Source: AC-51 sp036265325
GTDB taxonomy: Bacteria; Actinomycetota; UBA4738; HRBIN12
Length of the DNA stretch: 46,625 nt
Reading direction: 5' to 3'
NCBI GenBank assembly: GCA_036265325.1
Contig: DATAPH010000051.1
Location: 1-46,625, forward strand
Below, in pieces: positions 31,705 to 40,065 of this stretch. The notes under the pieces are model-generated. The model saw only the letters and a list, made by a program, of their open reading frames with translations, searched no databases and was not told where the DNA came from. Numbering within the stretch: the stretch's first letter is position 1; each line of letters begins with the position of its first letter. Both the position numbers and the translations under genes were made by a program.

Positions 31705-32282
31705 CAGAACCTCGGCGAGATGTACAAGACGGTGAAGATCGCGAGCCACACCACGTCGACGAAGTGCCAGTACAGCGCGCCCGTCTGCACGGCCGCGTGA
31801 TGCTCACGATCGAAGTGCCCGGCGAACGAACGGACCTCGAGCCAGCTCACGATCAAGATCGCGCCGATCACGTGCAACGCGTGCAGGCTCAAGATCGTGA
31901 AGAACAGCGAGCCGTACGCATCGGTGCGCCACGAGAACGACGCCTGCGAGTACTCGTAGCCCTGGATCGCGAGGAATCCGATCGCGAGGAGGATCGAGAT
32001 CACGATCCCGATCCGCATGCGTGCGACGCTGCCCTTCTCGATCCCGCGCTCGGCGATGATCATCGGGATGCTGCTGCCGACGAGCAGCACGGTTGCGATG
32101 GCCCCGAGCACGATGTCGGGCTGTTCCACCCCGGGCGGCGGCCAGGTCGGCGCCTCGAAGCGAAGGAACAGGTACGAGGCGAGCGCGGTCCCGAACAAGG
32201 TGAGCTCGGCCACGATGAACAGCGCCATCCCCCACCACCCGGGCGCCCGTGCGCCGCGCGGCTCGACCTGCGCAATGCTCAT
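31704..32282 (-). CDS. ctaE: Cytochrome c oxidase subunit III
   Basis: A 192-residue, five-helix subunit III of a haem-copper oxidase. Family blocks are WWGMALFIVAELTLFGTALA (with the conserved Glu), SYLFLRFEAPTWPPPG, GSLFFTILSLHALHVIGA and GALYWHFVDVVWLAIFTVLY at the C-terminus. The short five-helix form is usual for caa3-type enzymes. ATG 32282 overlaps the stop of subunit I (ATGA), and its own stop overlaps the next start, so the operon is translated as a coupled unit. It acts in the cytoplasmic membrane and stabilises the catalytic core. Confidence 0.93.
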   Translation of the reverse strand: MSIAQVEPRGARAPGWWGMALFIVAELTLFGTALASYLFLRFEAPTWPPPGVEQPDIVLGAIATVLLVGSSIPMIIAERGIEKGSVARMRIGIVISILLAIGFLAIQGYEYSQASFSWRTDAYGSLFFTILSLHALHVIGAILIVSWLEVRSFAGHFDREHHAAVQTGALYWHFVDVVWLAIFTVLYISPRF

Positions 32283-34141
32283 GCAGGCACGCCTCCGATC
32301 CGCCACGTCCACGCGCCGATGAAGGCGAGCGTGATCACGCCAGCGACGATCGCGGCAACCTCCGCTCCGACCAGCAGCGACACGAAGACGCCGGCGAACC
32401 CGAGCGCGGTCAGCAACGGCAGGATCGACCCCTCGGGCATGTGGATCGCTTCCTCCGGATCGGCATCGGTGACGGTCGTGCCGAGGATCTCGCGGCCGTC
32501 GGTGAGGGTCAGGTTGCTCGCGAGCTCCGGCTGCTCCCACAACGGGTCACGGCCCTGCACCACGGGGATCGACGCGAAGCCGTAGTGCTGCGGCGGCGAC
32601 GTCGTCGCCCACTCGAGCGTCGCCGCGCCCCACGGGTTGGCGTCCGCCTTCGGGCCGGCCACCAAACTCTTGATCGCGTTGATCGCGACGAGCACCGCGC
32701 CGACGAAAACGACCGCCGCGCCGATGCTCGACAGCAGGTTCAGCCCGCCGACGCCGAGATCCGGCGAGTACGTGTAGATGCGCCGGGGCATCCCCATCAA
32801 CCCCATGATGTGCATCGGGAAGAACGTGGCGTTGAACCCGATGAAGATCAGCCAGAACGACCACTTGCCGAGCGTCTCGCTGTACATGCGGCCGGTGATC
32901 TTCGGAAACCAGTAGTGCAGCCCCGCGAACATCGGGAACACCGCCCCGCCGAACAGCACGTAGTGGAAGTGCGCCACGATGAAGTACGAGTCTGTCACGC
33001 CCTGGTCGAAGGGCACGCTCGCGAACATCACGCCGGTCACGCCCCCGATCACGAACACGACGATGAACCCGATCGCGAACAGGAACGGCGTCGTGAACAC
33101 CGGCCGGCGCCCACGGATGATCGTCGCGAGCCACGCGAAGATCTGCACGCCGCTCGGGATCGTGATGATCATGCTCGCCGCCGCGAAGAACGTCAGCCCC
33201 AACGACGGGAGCCCCGTCGCGAACATGTGGTGCACCCACACGCCGAACGCGATGATCCCGGTCAGCACCGTCGCCAGCGCGACGTAGGGGTAACCCACGA
33301 TCGGCCGCCGCGCGAACGTCGGGATCACGGTCGAGATGATTCCGACAGCGGGCAGAAAGATGATGTACACGTCCGGGTGCCCGAACAGCCAGAACAGGTG
33401 CTGCCACAGCAGCGAGTCGCCCCCCGCCGTCGCATCGAAGAAGTGCGTCCCGAGGTTCCGGTCCAGCTGCAGCAGCACGTTCGCGTACGTCAGCGGCGGC
33501 ATCGCGAGGACCATCATCCAGGCGGTGACGAACATGGCCCAGACGTAGAGCGGCATCCGCGCGAGCGACATACCGGGCGCCCGGAGCTTCATGATCGTGA
33601 CGATCAGGTTGATCGCGCCCGCCGTCGTCGAGATCGACAGGAAGATCAGGCCCAGCGACCAGATGTCCATATTGATCCCCGGGTTGAAGACCGGCCCGGT
33701 CATCGGCGGGTAGGCGAACCACCCACCGTTCGGCGCGGCGCCCACCGCGAACCCGGCGTAGAGGAACAGCCCCGCGCCCAGGAAGATCCAGTAGCTGAAC
33801 GCGTTCAGTCGCGGGAACGCCATGTCGCGCGTCCCGACCATCAGCGGCACGAGGTAGTTCGCGAGCCCCGTGAACAGCGGCGTGATGAACAGGAAGATCA
33901 TCGTGGTGCCGTGCATGCTGAACAGCTCGTCGTACTGCTCGGGCGTCAGGTGTGTCGCGCCGGGCTGGGCGAGCTGCCACCGCATCAGGGCCGCCTCGAC
34001 CCCGCCGAGGAAGAAGAAGATCAGTGCGGTGACGATGTAGCGCTTGCCGATGCGCTTGTGGTCGCCGGTGGTGAACCACGAGACCGGGCCTGGCTCTTCT
34101 CCCCAGATCTCTTCGAGGCGTTCTTCGGTCGCGGTTGCCAT
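32279..34141 (-). CDS. ctaD: Cytochrome c oxidase subunit I with extra C-terminal helices
   Basis: A 620-residue catalytic subunit of a proton-pumping haem-copper oxidase. Low-spin haem ligand His is in SMHGTTMIF (about 75-83), the CuB/Tyr crosslink motif is GHPDVYIIF (about 252-260), CuB His-His is in HHMFATG (about 302) and the haem a/a3 His pair is in AHFHYVLFG (about 389-396). The D-channel Asn region (GTRDMAFPRLNAF) is present. After the normal twelve helices comes a soluble linker (ATTSPPQHYGFAS) and two more hydrophobic helices near the end (LLTALGFAGVFVSLLVGAEV; AAIVAGVITLAFIGAWTW), a subunit-IV-like fusion. ATG 34141 shares a base with the subunit II stop (TGATG). Confidence 0.95.
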   Translation of the reverse strand: MATATEERLEEIWGEEPGPVSWFTTGDHKRIGKRYIVTALIFFFLGGVEAALMRWQLAQPGATHLTPEQYDELFSMHGTTMIFLFITPLFTGLANYLVPLMVGTRDMAFPRLNAFSYWIFLGAGLFLYAGFAVGAAPNGGWFAYPPMTGPVFNPGINMDIWSLGLIFLSISTTAGAINLIVTIMKLRAPGMSLARMPLYVWAMFVTAWMMVLAMPPLTYANVLLQLDRNLGTHFFDATAGGDSLLWQHLFWLFGHPDVYIIFLPAVGIISTVIPTFARRPIVGYPYVALATVLTGIIAFGVWVHHMFATGLPSLGLTFFAAASMIITIPSGVQIFAWLATIIRGRRPVFTTPFLFAIGFIVVFVIGGVTGVMFASVPFDQGVTDSYFIVAHFHYVLFGGAVFPMFAGLHYWFPKITGRMYSETLGKWSFWLIFIGFNATFFPMHIMGLMGMPRRIYTYSPDLGVGGLNLLSSIGAAVVFVGAVLVAINAIKSLVAGPKADANPWGAATLEWATTSPPQHYGFASIPVVQGRDPLWEQPELASNLTLTDGREILGTTVTDADPEEAIHMPEGSILPLLTALGFAGVFVSLLVGAEVAAIVAGVITLAFIGAWTWRIGGVPA

Positions 34142-35157
34142 CAGCTGAGCGTCTCCAGATATGCGACGAGCTGGCGCAGCTGTGTCGGCGTCAGACCGCT
34201 CGCAGGCATCTGCGTCCCGGGCTTGATCGCCTGCGGGTTCTCGATCCAGGCGGCGAGTTCGTCCGGGGTGTTGGGGATAGTCCCGGACGCCAACATGGTG
34301 CGGCTCGCGACGTGCGTGAGGTTGGGCCCCACGGTGCCGCTGGCGTTGGTCCCGGTGATCGAGTGGCAATACACGCACGACGACCCGAGGAACACCTGCT
34401 GTCCTTGCAGGGCCTCACCCGGCGGTGGCTCGGGCGCCGCTTTCTGCTGATCGGCGACCCACGCGTTGAAGGCGTCGGAGGACTCGGCTACCACGTTGAA
34501 CCGCATGTGTGCGTGTTGCAGCCCACAGAACTCCGAGCATTCGCCCAGGTACGTCCCGTCGGTGTCGGCCTGCACGGTGACCTCGTTTGTGCGGCCGGGG
34601 ATCGCGTCGACCTTCCGCTGCAGCCGCGGCACCCAGAAGCTGTGGATCACGTCCGTGCTGGTGACCTCCATCAAGACGGGCTCGCCGGTCGGGATGTGCA
34701 CCTCGTTCGCGGTGTCGATGCCCTGGGTCGGGTACTGGAACTCCCACCACCAGCGGTGCGCGATGACGTTGATCGTGAACACATGCGTCCCGGTGTCCTC
34801 GTTCGCCTGCGCTTGGAGCGCGACGAGCGTGATCACGAATAGGACGATCAGCACGACGATCGGGAAGGCGATGCCCCCGAGCAACACCATCCGCGTGCCG
34901 CCGTGGTCCTCGAGGTTCGGCGCTTCGTCGTCGGCGTCCTGCCGCCGGTGGAACAGTCCGTACGCGAGGAAGCAGATCACGACCAGGAACACGAACGCGG
35001 CGATCGCGAACATGCCGACGGCCAACATCGAGATGCGATGCGCGCCGGGACCCGAGGCGCTGGTCATCGTCCCGGGTCCGGAACACGCTGCGTCGGTGAG
35101 CGCCAGGATGGCAGCGAGCACGGCGGATCCTTGGATGACCCTGGACCTCGTGCTCAT
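34141..35157 (-). CDS. ctaC: Cytochrome c oxidase subunit II with fused cytochrome c domain
   Basis: A 338-residue subunit of caa3 type. A lipoprotein-like signal (LAAILALTDAAC) starts it, then two membrane helices (about 42-68, 92-115). The CuA domain has WWWEFQYP, HSFWVPRL (His about 170) and GECSEFCGLQHAHM (about 201-214), with all CuA ligands present. After a Pro/Glu linker a class I cytochrome c domain carries CVYCH (about 259-263), with a distal Met probably in GTQMPASGLTP. It takes electrons directly into the oxidase. ATG 35157 heads the operon II-I-III-unknown-CtaG. It is divergent from a dehydrogenase gene pair, with 140 bases between starts. Confidence 0.95.
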   Translation of the reverse strand: MSTRSRVIQGSAVLAAILALTDAACSGPGTMTSASGPGAHRISMLAVGMFAIAAFVFLVVICFLAYGLFHRRQDADDEAPNLEDHGGTRMVLLGGIAFPIVVLIVLFVITLVALQAQANEDTGTHVFTINVIAHRWWWEFQYPTQGIDTANEVHIPTGEPVLMEVTSTDVIHSFWVPRLQRKVDAIPGRTNEVTVQADTDGTYLGECSEFCGLQHAHMRFNVVAESSDAFNAWVADQQKAAPEPPPGEALQGQQVFLGSSCVYCHSITGTNASGTVGPNLTHVASRTMLASGTIPNTPDELAAWIENPQAIKPGTQMPASGLTPTQLRQLVAYLETLS

Positions 35158-35297
35158 CGGCGACGCTTTCAGTCGTAACGAGGAGCCGCTACCCGAGCCC
35201 GACGCGCTCGAAACCCTGTCGCATGCTTATTCCGACGCCGACTGGGTACACGACCGCTCGTGCCCGCGTTCTGTGGGCGAGCGGAGGCTGGATCGAG

Positions 35298-36221
35298 ATG
35301 GCGGATGAGGCGGTCCCTCGGGGCCGTTTGTCGCGCCGGGCGTTCATCCGCAACGTCAGCATCGTCGCGGTGTCCGCGCCGGTTCTGCTCGACGCATGTT
35401 CGCCCCACACCGAGACGCCGCCGCCGTACGAGGGGTCGCCCTCGCCCGCGATCAAGGCCCAGCCGCCGGGCGTCCTCAGCTACTTCTCAGCGAACGAGGC
35501 AGGCGTGATCGGTGCGCTGTTGGACAACGTGATCCCCGGCGCGCCGGGCGTGCCGAGCGCCTCCGAGGCCGGCGTCATCAACTTCATCGATCAGCGCCTC
35601 TCGACCAACGAAGGCGTGCCGACGTACACGTCGCCCCCGTACGCCAAGGCGTACAACGGGCCGAAGCCACCCGGTCCCGACACCGACCAGATCATCTGGG
35701 TTCCGGCGTCCGAGCTGTATCGCTACGGCGTGCAGGAGGTCGAGCTCACATCGGGTCAGACGTACAAGAAGAGCGTCCAGCTCATCGACGAGTACTGCCA
35801 GAAGACGTTCGGAAAGCCGTTCATGCAGCTGACGAAGGGCCAGCAAGGCGCCGCCTGGCTCGCGCTGTCCAACGGCAAGATGAACACCTTCGTCAACTCG
35901 CCGACGTCGAGCCACTTCCTCGATGTGCTCAGTGCCGATGCGGCACAGGGGTGGCTCGCCGACCCGATGTACGGCGGCAACCGGAACATGTCCGTCTGGA
36001 AGGCGATCGGGTATCCCGGCGTGCAGCGCGCGTACACACCCGAGGAGATGCACTCCGGCCACACCAACCGGAAGCCTCAGAGCTTCAGCCATATGTCGCC
36101 CGCGATGCCCGGCATGCCCGCGCCCGGCGCGTTATTGCCGGAGCAGGGCGAGAAGGCCGGGACCGTGACCGGACCCGGCGACGGAACGGAGGAAGTGTGT
36201 CAAACGACGACTCCCGCGTAG
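35298..36221 (+). CDS. Gluconate 2-dehydrogenase subunit 3-like, Tat/lipobox signal
   Basis: A 307-residue protein of the gluconate 2-dehydrogenase subunit 3 family, the small subunit of periplasmic GMC dehydrogenases. The N-terminus has a twin-arginine motif LSRRAFIRNVSIVAVSAP followed by VLLDAC, a lipobox, so the complex is probably exported folded and lipid-anchored. The core ('FSANEAGVIGALLDNVIPG', VINFIDQRLS, YGVQEVELTSGQTYKKSVQL, WLADPMYGGNRNMSVWKAIG, YPGVQRAYTPEE) is characteristic. The C-terminal 50 residues are Met/Pro/Gly-rich (SHMSPAMPGMPAPG). It is translated ahead of the large subunit with a 25-base overlap. ATG 35298 follows GGATCGAG. Confidence 0.88.
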   Translation: MADEAVPRGRLSRRAFIRNVSIVAVSAPVLLDACSPHTETPPPYEGSPSPAIKAQPPGVLSYFSANEAGVIGALLDNVIPGAPGVPSASEAGVINFIDQRLSTNEGVPTYTSPPYAKAYNGPKPPGPDTDQIIWVPASELYRYGVQEVELTSGQTYKKSVQLIDEYCQKTFGKPFMQLTKGQQGAAWLALSNGKMNTFVNSPTSSHFLDVLSADAAQGWLADPMYGGNRNMSVWKAIGYPGVQRAYTPEEMHSGHTNRKPQSFSHMSPAMPGMPAPGALLPEQGEKAGTVTGPGDGTEEVCQTTTPA

Positions 36222-37963
36222 ACGTCGTCACGATCGGCGCGGGCTGGACCGCGGGGATCCTCGCGTGGAAGCTCGCCTCCGCCGGCCACTCGGTAGTGTC
36301 GCTCGAGCAGGGGATCAACCAGTGGACGTTCCCCGACTTCTCGATGGATCACGACGCAGAGGCCAACGTGATCCGCAAGAAGATGATGATCGACATCACC
36401 AAGGTGAGCTGGACGTGGCGCGCGAACCCCGGTTTGCCGGCGCTCCCCATGCGGCAATACGGCTCGTTCCACCCGGGCCAAGGCCTCGGGGGGTCGGCCG
36501 CACACTGGTCGGCGCAGCTGTGGCGGTTCCTACCGACGGACTTCAACTACAAGACCCACACCATCGACCGCTACGGCGTCGACAAGCTTCCGCGCGGAAG
36601 CACGATCCAGGACTGGCCGGTGACCTACGACGACCTCGAGCCGTACTACGACGAGTTCGAGTACGACATCGGCGCGTCGGGCCAAGCCGGCAACATCAAC
36701 GGCCAGAAGATCCCGGGCGGCAACCCGTTCGAGGGGCCGCGCACGCGCGATTACCCGAACCCGCCGCTCGTGCGCAACCAGGCGTCGGAGATCTTCTGGA
36801 AGGCGTGCGAGAACCTGGGCTACCACCCGTTCCCGCAGCCCTCGGGCATCACGACACGCGCGTTCATCGACCGGTTCGGCAACCAGCGCTCGGGGTGTCT
36901 GTACTGCGGGTTCTGCACGCGCTACGGGTGCGAGGTCGACGCGAAGGCCACCGGCCTCACGACGCACACGCCCGCGGCGCTTGCGACGGGGCGGTACCAC
37001 GTGCGGACGGGCGTCCGCGTGATCCGGATCGAGGTCGGCGGCGACGGCCAGGCGACCGGCGTGACCTACGTGGACTGCGACGGAGCCGAACGGTTCCAGC
37101 CGGCCGATGTGGTGGTCGCGTCGGCGTACCCCCTGGGCAACGTGCAGATGCTGCTCAACTCGCGCGGCGGCACGCATGCCGACGGCGTCGGCAACGACCA
37201 AGGCTTGGTCGGCAAGAACTTCACGTACCAACTCGCTGCGACACCGGTGAAGGGCCTCTGGAAGCACAAGACGTTCGGCCTGTACATGGGGAACGTCTCG
37301 ACGTGCAACCTCATCTACGACTTCAACGCCGACGACTTCGACCACTCGAACGTCGACTTCGTGGGTGGGTCGCAGATCTATGCCGCGCTCGGCGAACGCG
37401 AGCCGATCTCCACGTTCCTCGGTTGGTCCGACCTCAGCTCCGCGAGCGGGCCGGCGTACATCAAGTCGTTCGCGGAGGGGTGGGACTCCTACGTCGATAT
37501 CAACATCCAGGGCGAGAGCCTGCCGTACCAGGACCAGTTCATGGACCTCGATCCGAACTACACGGACGCGTGGGGTCAGCCGCTGCTACGGCTCTCGTTC
37601 GATTTCCACGACAACGACCGCAAGTTGTATGCGTTCATCGCGAAGAAGTGCGAGGACATCATGCGCGCGATGAACCCAGATGAGACGCCGTTCAAGGCGC
37701 CGACGCTCGACCCGTATCGGATCGACGTGTATCAGACGACGCACATCACGGGTGGCGCGATCATGGGGAGCGATCCGAGCAACTCCGTGGTCAACAAGTA
37801 CGGGCAGGTGTGGGACACGCCGAACGTCTTCGTGACCGGCGCAGCGCAGTACCCACAGAACCCGGGCGCCAACCCGACCGGCACGCTGGCCGCGCTCGCC
37901 TACATGGCCGGCGACGCGATGAACGAGAAGTACTTCAAGGCGCCGGGCGAGATCCTGGTCTAG
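36197..37963 (+). CDS. GMC oxidoreductase (gluconate/sugar dehydrogenase large subunit type)
   Basis: A 588-residue flavoprotein oxidising a sugar or polyol, with FAD. The dinucleotide-binding start is VDVVTIGAGWTAGILAWKLA, with SLEQG and the GQGLGGSAAHWSAQ block next. CLYCGFCTRYGCEVDAKAT (about residues 234-252) has four Cys, as in the [3Fe-4S] site of FAD-dependent glucose/gluconate dehydrogenases. The C-terminal catalytic His is in YQTTHITGGAIMG, and FVTGAAQYPQNPGANPTGTL is the second FAD contact. GTG 36197 is chosen because GGAGG lies at 36188-36192. The long open frame upstream is a shadow of the small-subunit gene. It has no signal of its own, so export by the Tat-signalled partner is likely. 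No cytochrome subunit gene follows. Confidence 0.93.
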   Translation: MSNDDSRVDVVTIGAGWTAGILAWKLASAGHSVVSLEQGINQWTFPDFSMDHDAEANVIRKKMMIDITKVSWTWRANPGLPALPMRQYGSFHPGQGLGGSAAHWSAQLWRFLPTDFNYKTHTIDRYGVDKLPRGSTIQDWPVTYDDLEPYYDEFEYDIGASGQAGNINGQKIPGGNPFEGPRTRDYPNPPLVRNQASEIFWKACENLGYHPFPQPSGITTRAFIDRFGNQRSGCLYCGFCTRYGCEVDAKATGLTTHTPAALATGRYHVRTGVRVIRIEVGGDGQATGVTYVDCDGAERFQPADVVVASAYPLGNVQMLLNSRGGTHADGVGNDQGLVGKNFTYQLAATPVKGLWKHKTFGLYMGNVSTCNLIYDFNADDFDHSNVDFVGGSQIYAALGEREPISTFLGWSDLSSASGPAYIKSFAEGWDSYVDINIQGESLPYQDQFMDLDPNYTDAWGQPLLRLSFDFHDNDRKLYAFIAKKCEDIMRAMNPDETPFKAPTLDPYRIDVYQTTHITGGAIMGSDPSNSVVNKYGQVWDTPNVFVTGAAQYPQNPGANPTGTLAALAYMAGDAMNEKYFKAPGEILV

Positions 37964-37965
37964 GG

Positions 37966-38856
37966 CTAGGGCAGCACCAGCACGCGCCGCACCGGTGGCA
38001 GGCCGGCGACGAGCTGTTGCCACGTCGCGCCCTCATCCGAGGAACGGAACACCTGGCCATCCTCGGTGCCGAAGCACACGGCCGGACCCTCAGGCGGCGC
38101 GTCGAGGCAGTGGCTGTCGATGTTCCCGTCGAACGATCCCGGAAGGCCGGCGGTGCATCGTTCGAAGGCGCCGTCGCCAAGACCGGCGCGAGAGATGGTG
38201 GCGTCGCCGCCGCGCGGACCGCGCGACGTCGAGACGAGCACCGTGTCGCCGATCACCGTGACGGCGCGCGCGTAGTGATGCTCGAGGCCCTGGGTTCGGT
38301 GGTTCCACGTGCCGCCGCGGTCGGCGCTCATCGCCAGCCCGCCGGCGCTCGCGGCGAGCACGAGCCCTTCGGCGGTCGTGACCTGGTGCACGTCGGCCTC
38401 GATGTCGATCGTGGGCATCCACGTCTCGCCGCCGTCGTCCGTGCGCACGATGCCGCCGACGTGCACGTTCACGTACACGTCGTCGTCCCACTCCGACATC
38501 GAGCGTGTGTCGGGCGGCCCGCCCCACGGCGTGAACCAGTCATCGCGCCCCTTGATGTCGTCGAACGACTCGATCGGGACGAGGCCGCCACCGTCGGTCA
38601 GATGCAGCAGGTGTGCCTCCGACGTGCCGACGAGCCACCGATCCGTGAAGGCCAGGCACGTCAGGACGAGCCGAGCGCTCGTTGCCACCCGATGCCAGCC
38701 GCCCGCGGCGGACCAGATCTCGTTGCCGCCGAGGATCGCGAAAACCCCATCGGGACCGGGCGCGAGGAAGGTGACCTTCCGGTCGGCGAAGGCGGGCGCG
38801 TCGTCCCCCGCGACGTCATAGAGGCCGCGGTCGGTCGCCACCAGGATGGATGCCAT
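37966..38856 (-). CDS. Beta-propeller (BNR/sialidase-like repeat) protein
   Basis: A 296-residue protein of repeated beta-propeller blades. Asp-box type repeats are seen as TDDGGETWMP, SADRGGTWNHR and SSDEGATWQQL, each ending a blade. A degenerate N-terminal copy is LVATDRGLYD. Related proteins are photosystem assembly-like (YCF48) or sialidase-like, often exported, but no signal peptide is visible here. ATG 38856 is chosen as the strand start; the frame is open 17 codons upstream. Role unknown. Its stop is three bases from the stop of the convergent GMC gene. Confidence 0.8.
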   Translation of the reverse strand: MASILVATDRGLYDVAGDDAPAFADRKVTFLAPGPDGVFAILGGNEIWSAAGGWHRVATSARLVLTCLAFTDRWLVGTSEAHLLHLTDGGGLVPIESFDDIKGRDDWFTPWGGPPDTRSMSEWDDDVYVNVHVGGIVRTDDGGETWMPTIDIEADVHQVTTAEGLVLAASAGGLAMSADRGGTWNHRTQGLEHHYARAVTVIGDTVLVSTSRGPRGGDATISRAGLGDGAFERCTAGLPGSFDGNIDSHCLDAPPEGPAVCFGTEDGQVFRSSDEGATWQQLVAGLPPVRRVLVLP

Positions 38857-38950
38857 GGCACGGATGTTCCCACCGGCGGCGGTTCCACTCGGCCGAAGGG
38901 GGGCCAAAGGGCCGAGTGACCGAATCGAACACGTGTTCTACCCTGTCGGG

Positions 38951-39922
38951 ATGGCGAAGGAGCAGCTCTTCGAACTCGCGCGGCGGACCTTCGACACGCC
39001 CGAGTTCCGCGGGATCGAATGCATCGAGGTCGAGGCGAAGTCGGTCATCAACAAGGTGCCCGGCAACGGGATGCCTTTCGACTGGACCATCAACCCGTAT
39101 CGCGGGTGCGTCCACGCGTGCGTCTACTGCTTCGCCCGCCCGACCCATACCTATCTGGAGATGGACGCGGGGCGCGACTTCGAGACGAAGGTCGTGGTCA
39201 AGGTGAACGCGCCCGAGGTGCTCCGGCGCGAGCTGGCCGCGAAGCGGTGGAAGGGCGAGCACATCGCTATGGGCACCAACACGGACCCCTATCAGCGGAT
39301 CGAGGGGCGCTATCGGCTGATGCGCGGGATCATCCGGGCGCTCGCGGACCACCGCAACCCGTTCTCGATCCTCACGAAGGGCACGCTGATCACTCGCGAC
39401 ATCGACCTGCTCGCCGAGGCGTCCGAGCACGCCGAGGTCTCCGCCGCGTTCTCGATCGGAACGCTGGATGAAGACGTCTGGCGCTCGACGGAGCCCGGCA
39501 CGCCGAGCCCGCGCGCGCGGATCGAGGCGTTGCGTACGCTTGTCGACGCCGGCATCCCGACCGGTGTCCTGATGGCGCCGATCCTCCCGGGCATCTCCGA
39601 CCGGCCGGAACAGATGCGCGAGGTGATCGAGGCTGCGCTCGACGCCGGCGCGTCCCACGTGTCGCCGATCATGCTGCACCTCCGTCCCGGCGTGCGCGAG
39701 GAGTTCTGGCCGTGGCTCGAGCAGGCACACCCCGAGCTGGTCGAGCGCTACACGGAGCTGTATCGCAAACCGTACGGGCCGAAAGCGGAGCGCGATGCCA
39801 TCTCGGCGCAGGTCCATCGGATGATCGATCGGACGCCGCGACGCCGTGGGGCGCTTGCGCCGCGATTCCGCCGTTCGCACACGCCGAAGGAGCAGAAGGC
39901 GGAGCAACTGTCGATGTGGTGA
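38951..39922 (+). CDS. Rv2578c-family radical SAM protein
   Basis: A 323-residue radical S-adenosylmethionine enzyme. The iron-sulfur motif is CVHACVYC (C-x3-C-x2-C, about residues 53-60) inside YRGCVHACVYCFARPTHTYL, followed by AMGTNTDPYQRIEGRY and the TIM-barrel strands. Fe-S binding to cut SAM is certain from the motif; the substrate is not. The Rv2578c family is common in actinobacteria and is also near the spore-photoproduct-lyase-like group. ATG 38951 is used; an upstream frame is open to 38846 but lacks family similarity. The C-terminus is basic (RRGALAPRFRRSHTPKEQKA). A hairpin lies just downstream. Confidence 0.88.
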   Translation: MAKEQLFELARRTFDTPEFRGIECIEVEAKSVINKVPGNGMPFDWTINPYRGCVHACVYCFARPTHTYLEMDAGRDFETKVVVKVNAPEVLRRELAAKRWKGEHIAMGTNTDPYQRIEGRYRLMRGIIRALADHRNPFSILTKGTLITRDIDLLAEASEHAEVSAAFSIGTLDEDVWRSTEPGTPSPRARIEALRTLVDAGIPTGVLMAPILPGISDRPEQMREVIEAALDAGASHVSPIMLHLRPGVREEFWPWLEQAHPELVERYTELYRKPYGPKAERDAISAQVHRMIDRTPRRRGALAPRFRRSHTPKEQKAEQLSMW

Positions 39923-39926
39923 GCGT

Positions 39927-39954
39927 CCCGGGCTCGCGCGCCCACGAGCCCGGG
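39927..39954. terminator. Terminator-like hairpin
   Basis: A perfect 10-bp stem CCCGGGCTCG/CGAGCCCGGG (39927-39936 with 39945-39954) with an 8-base loop CGCGCCCA, starting 4 bases after the radical SAM stop codon. It lies between convergent genes. No U-tract follows. Confidence 0.55.
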
Positions 39955-40065
39955 CCGCTCGGCTCTACTTGGAGCTGTGCTCCTGCCGCTGGGTTCCTGC
40001 TCAAACACGGGCCTTTCTCCCATCGACGTCGCGTGGGGGCTACCCGCCGGTGGGCGGACAACCGT

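Noticed and set aside
32249..34450. A 733-codon plus-strand open frame
   Set aside because: It is antisense to cytochrome oxidase subunits I and III. The translation is mostly Arg, His, Asp and Glu runs, as expected from the reverse complement of a GC-rich membrane-protein gene.
35396..36196. The upstream extension of the GMC oxidoreductase frame
   Set aside because: It overlaps the subunit 3 gene in another frame and translates to Arg/Gly-rich sequence. GTG 36197 with its ribosome site begins the FAD-binding strand.
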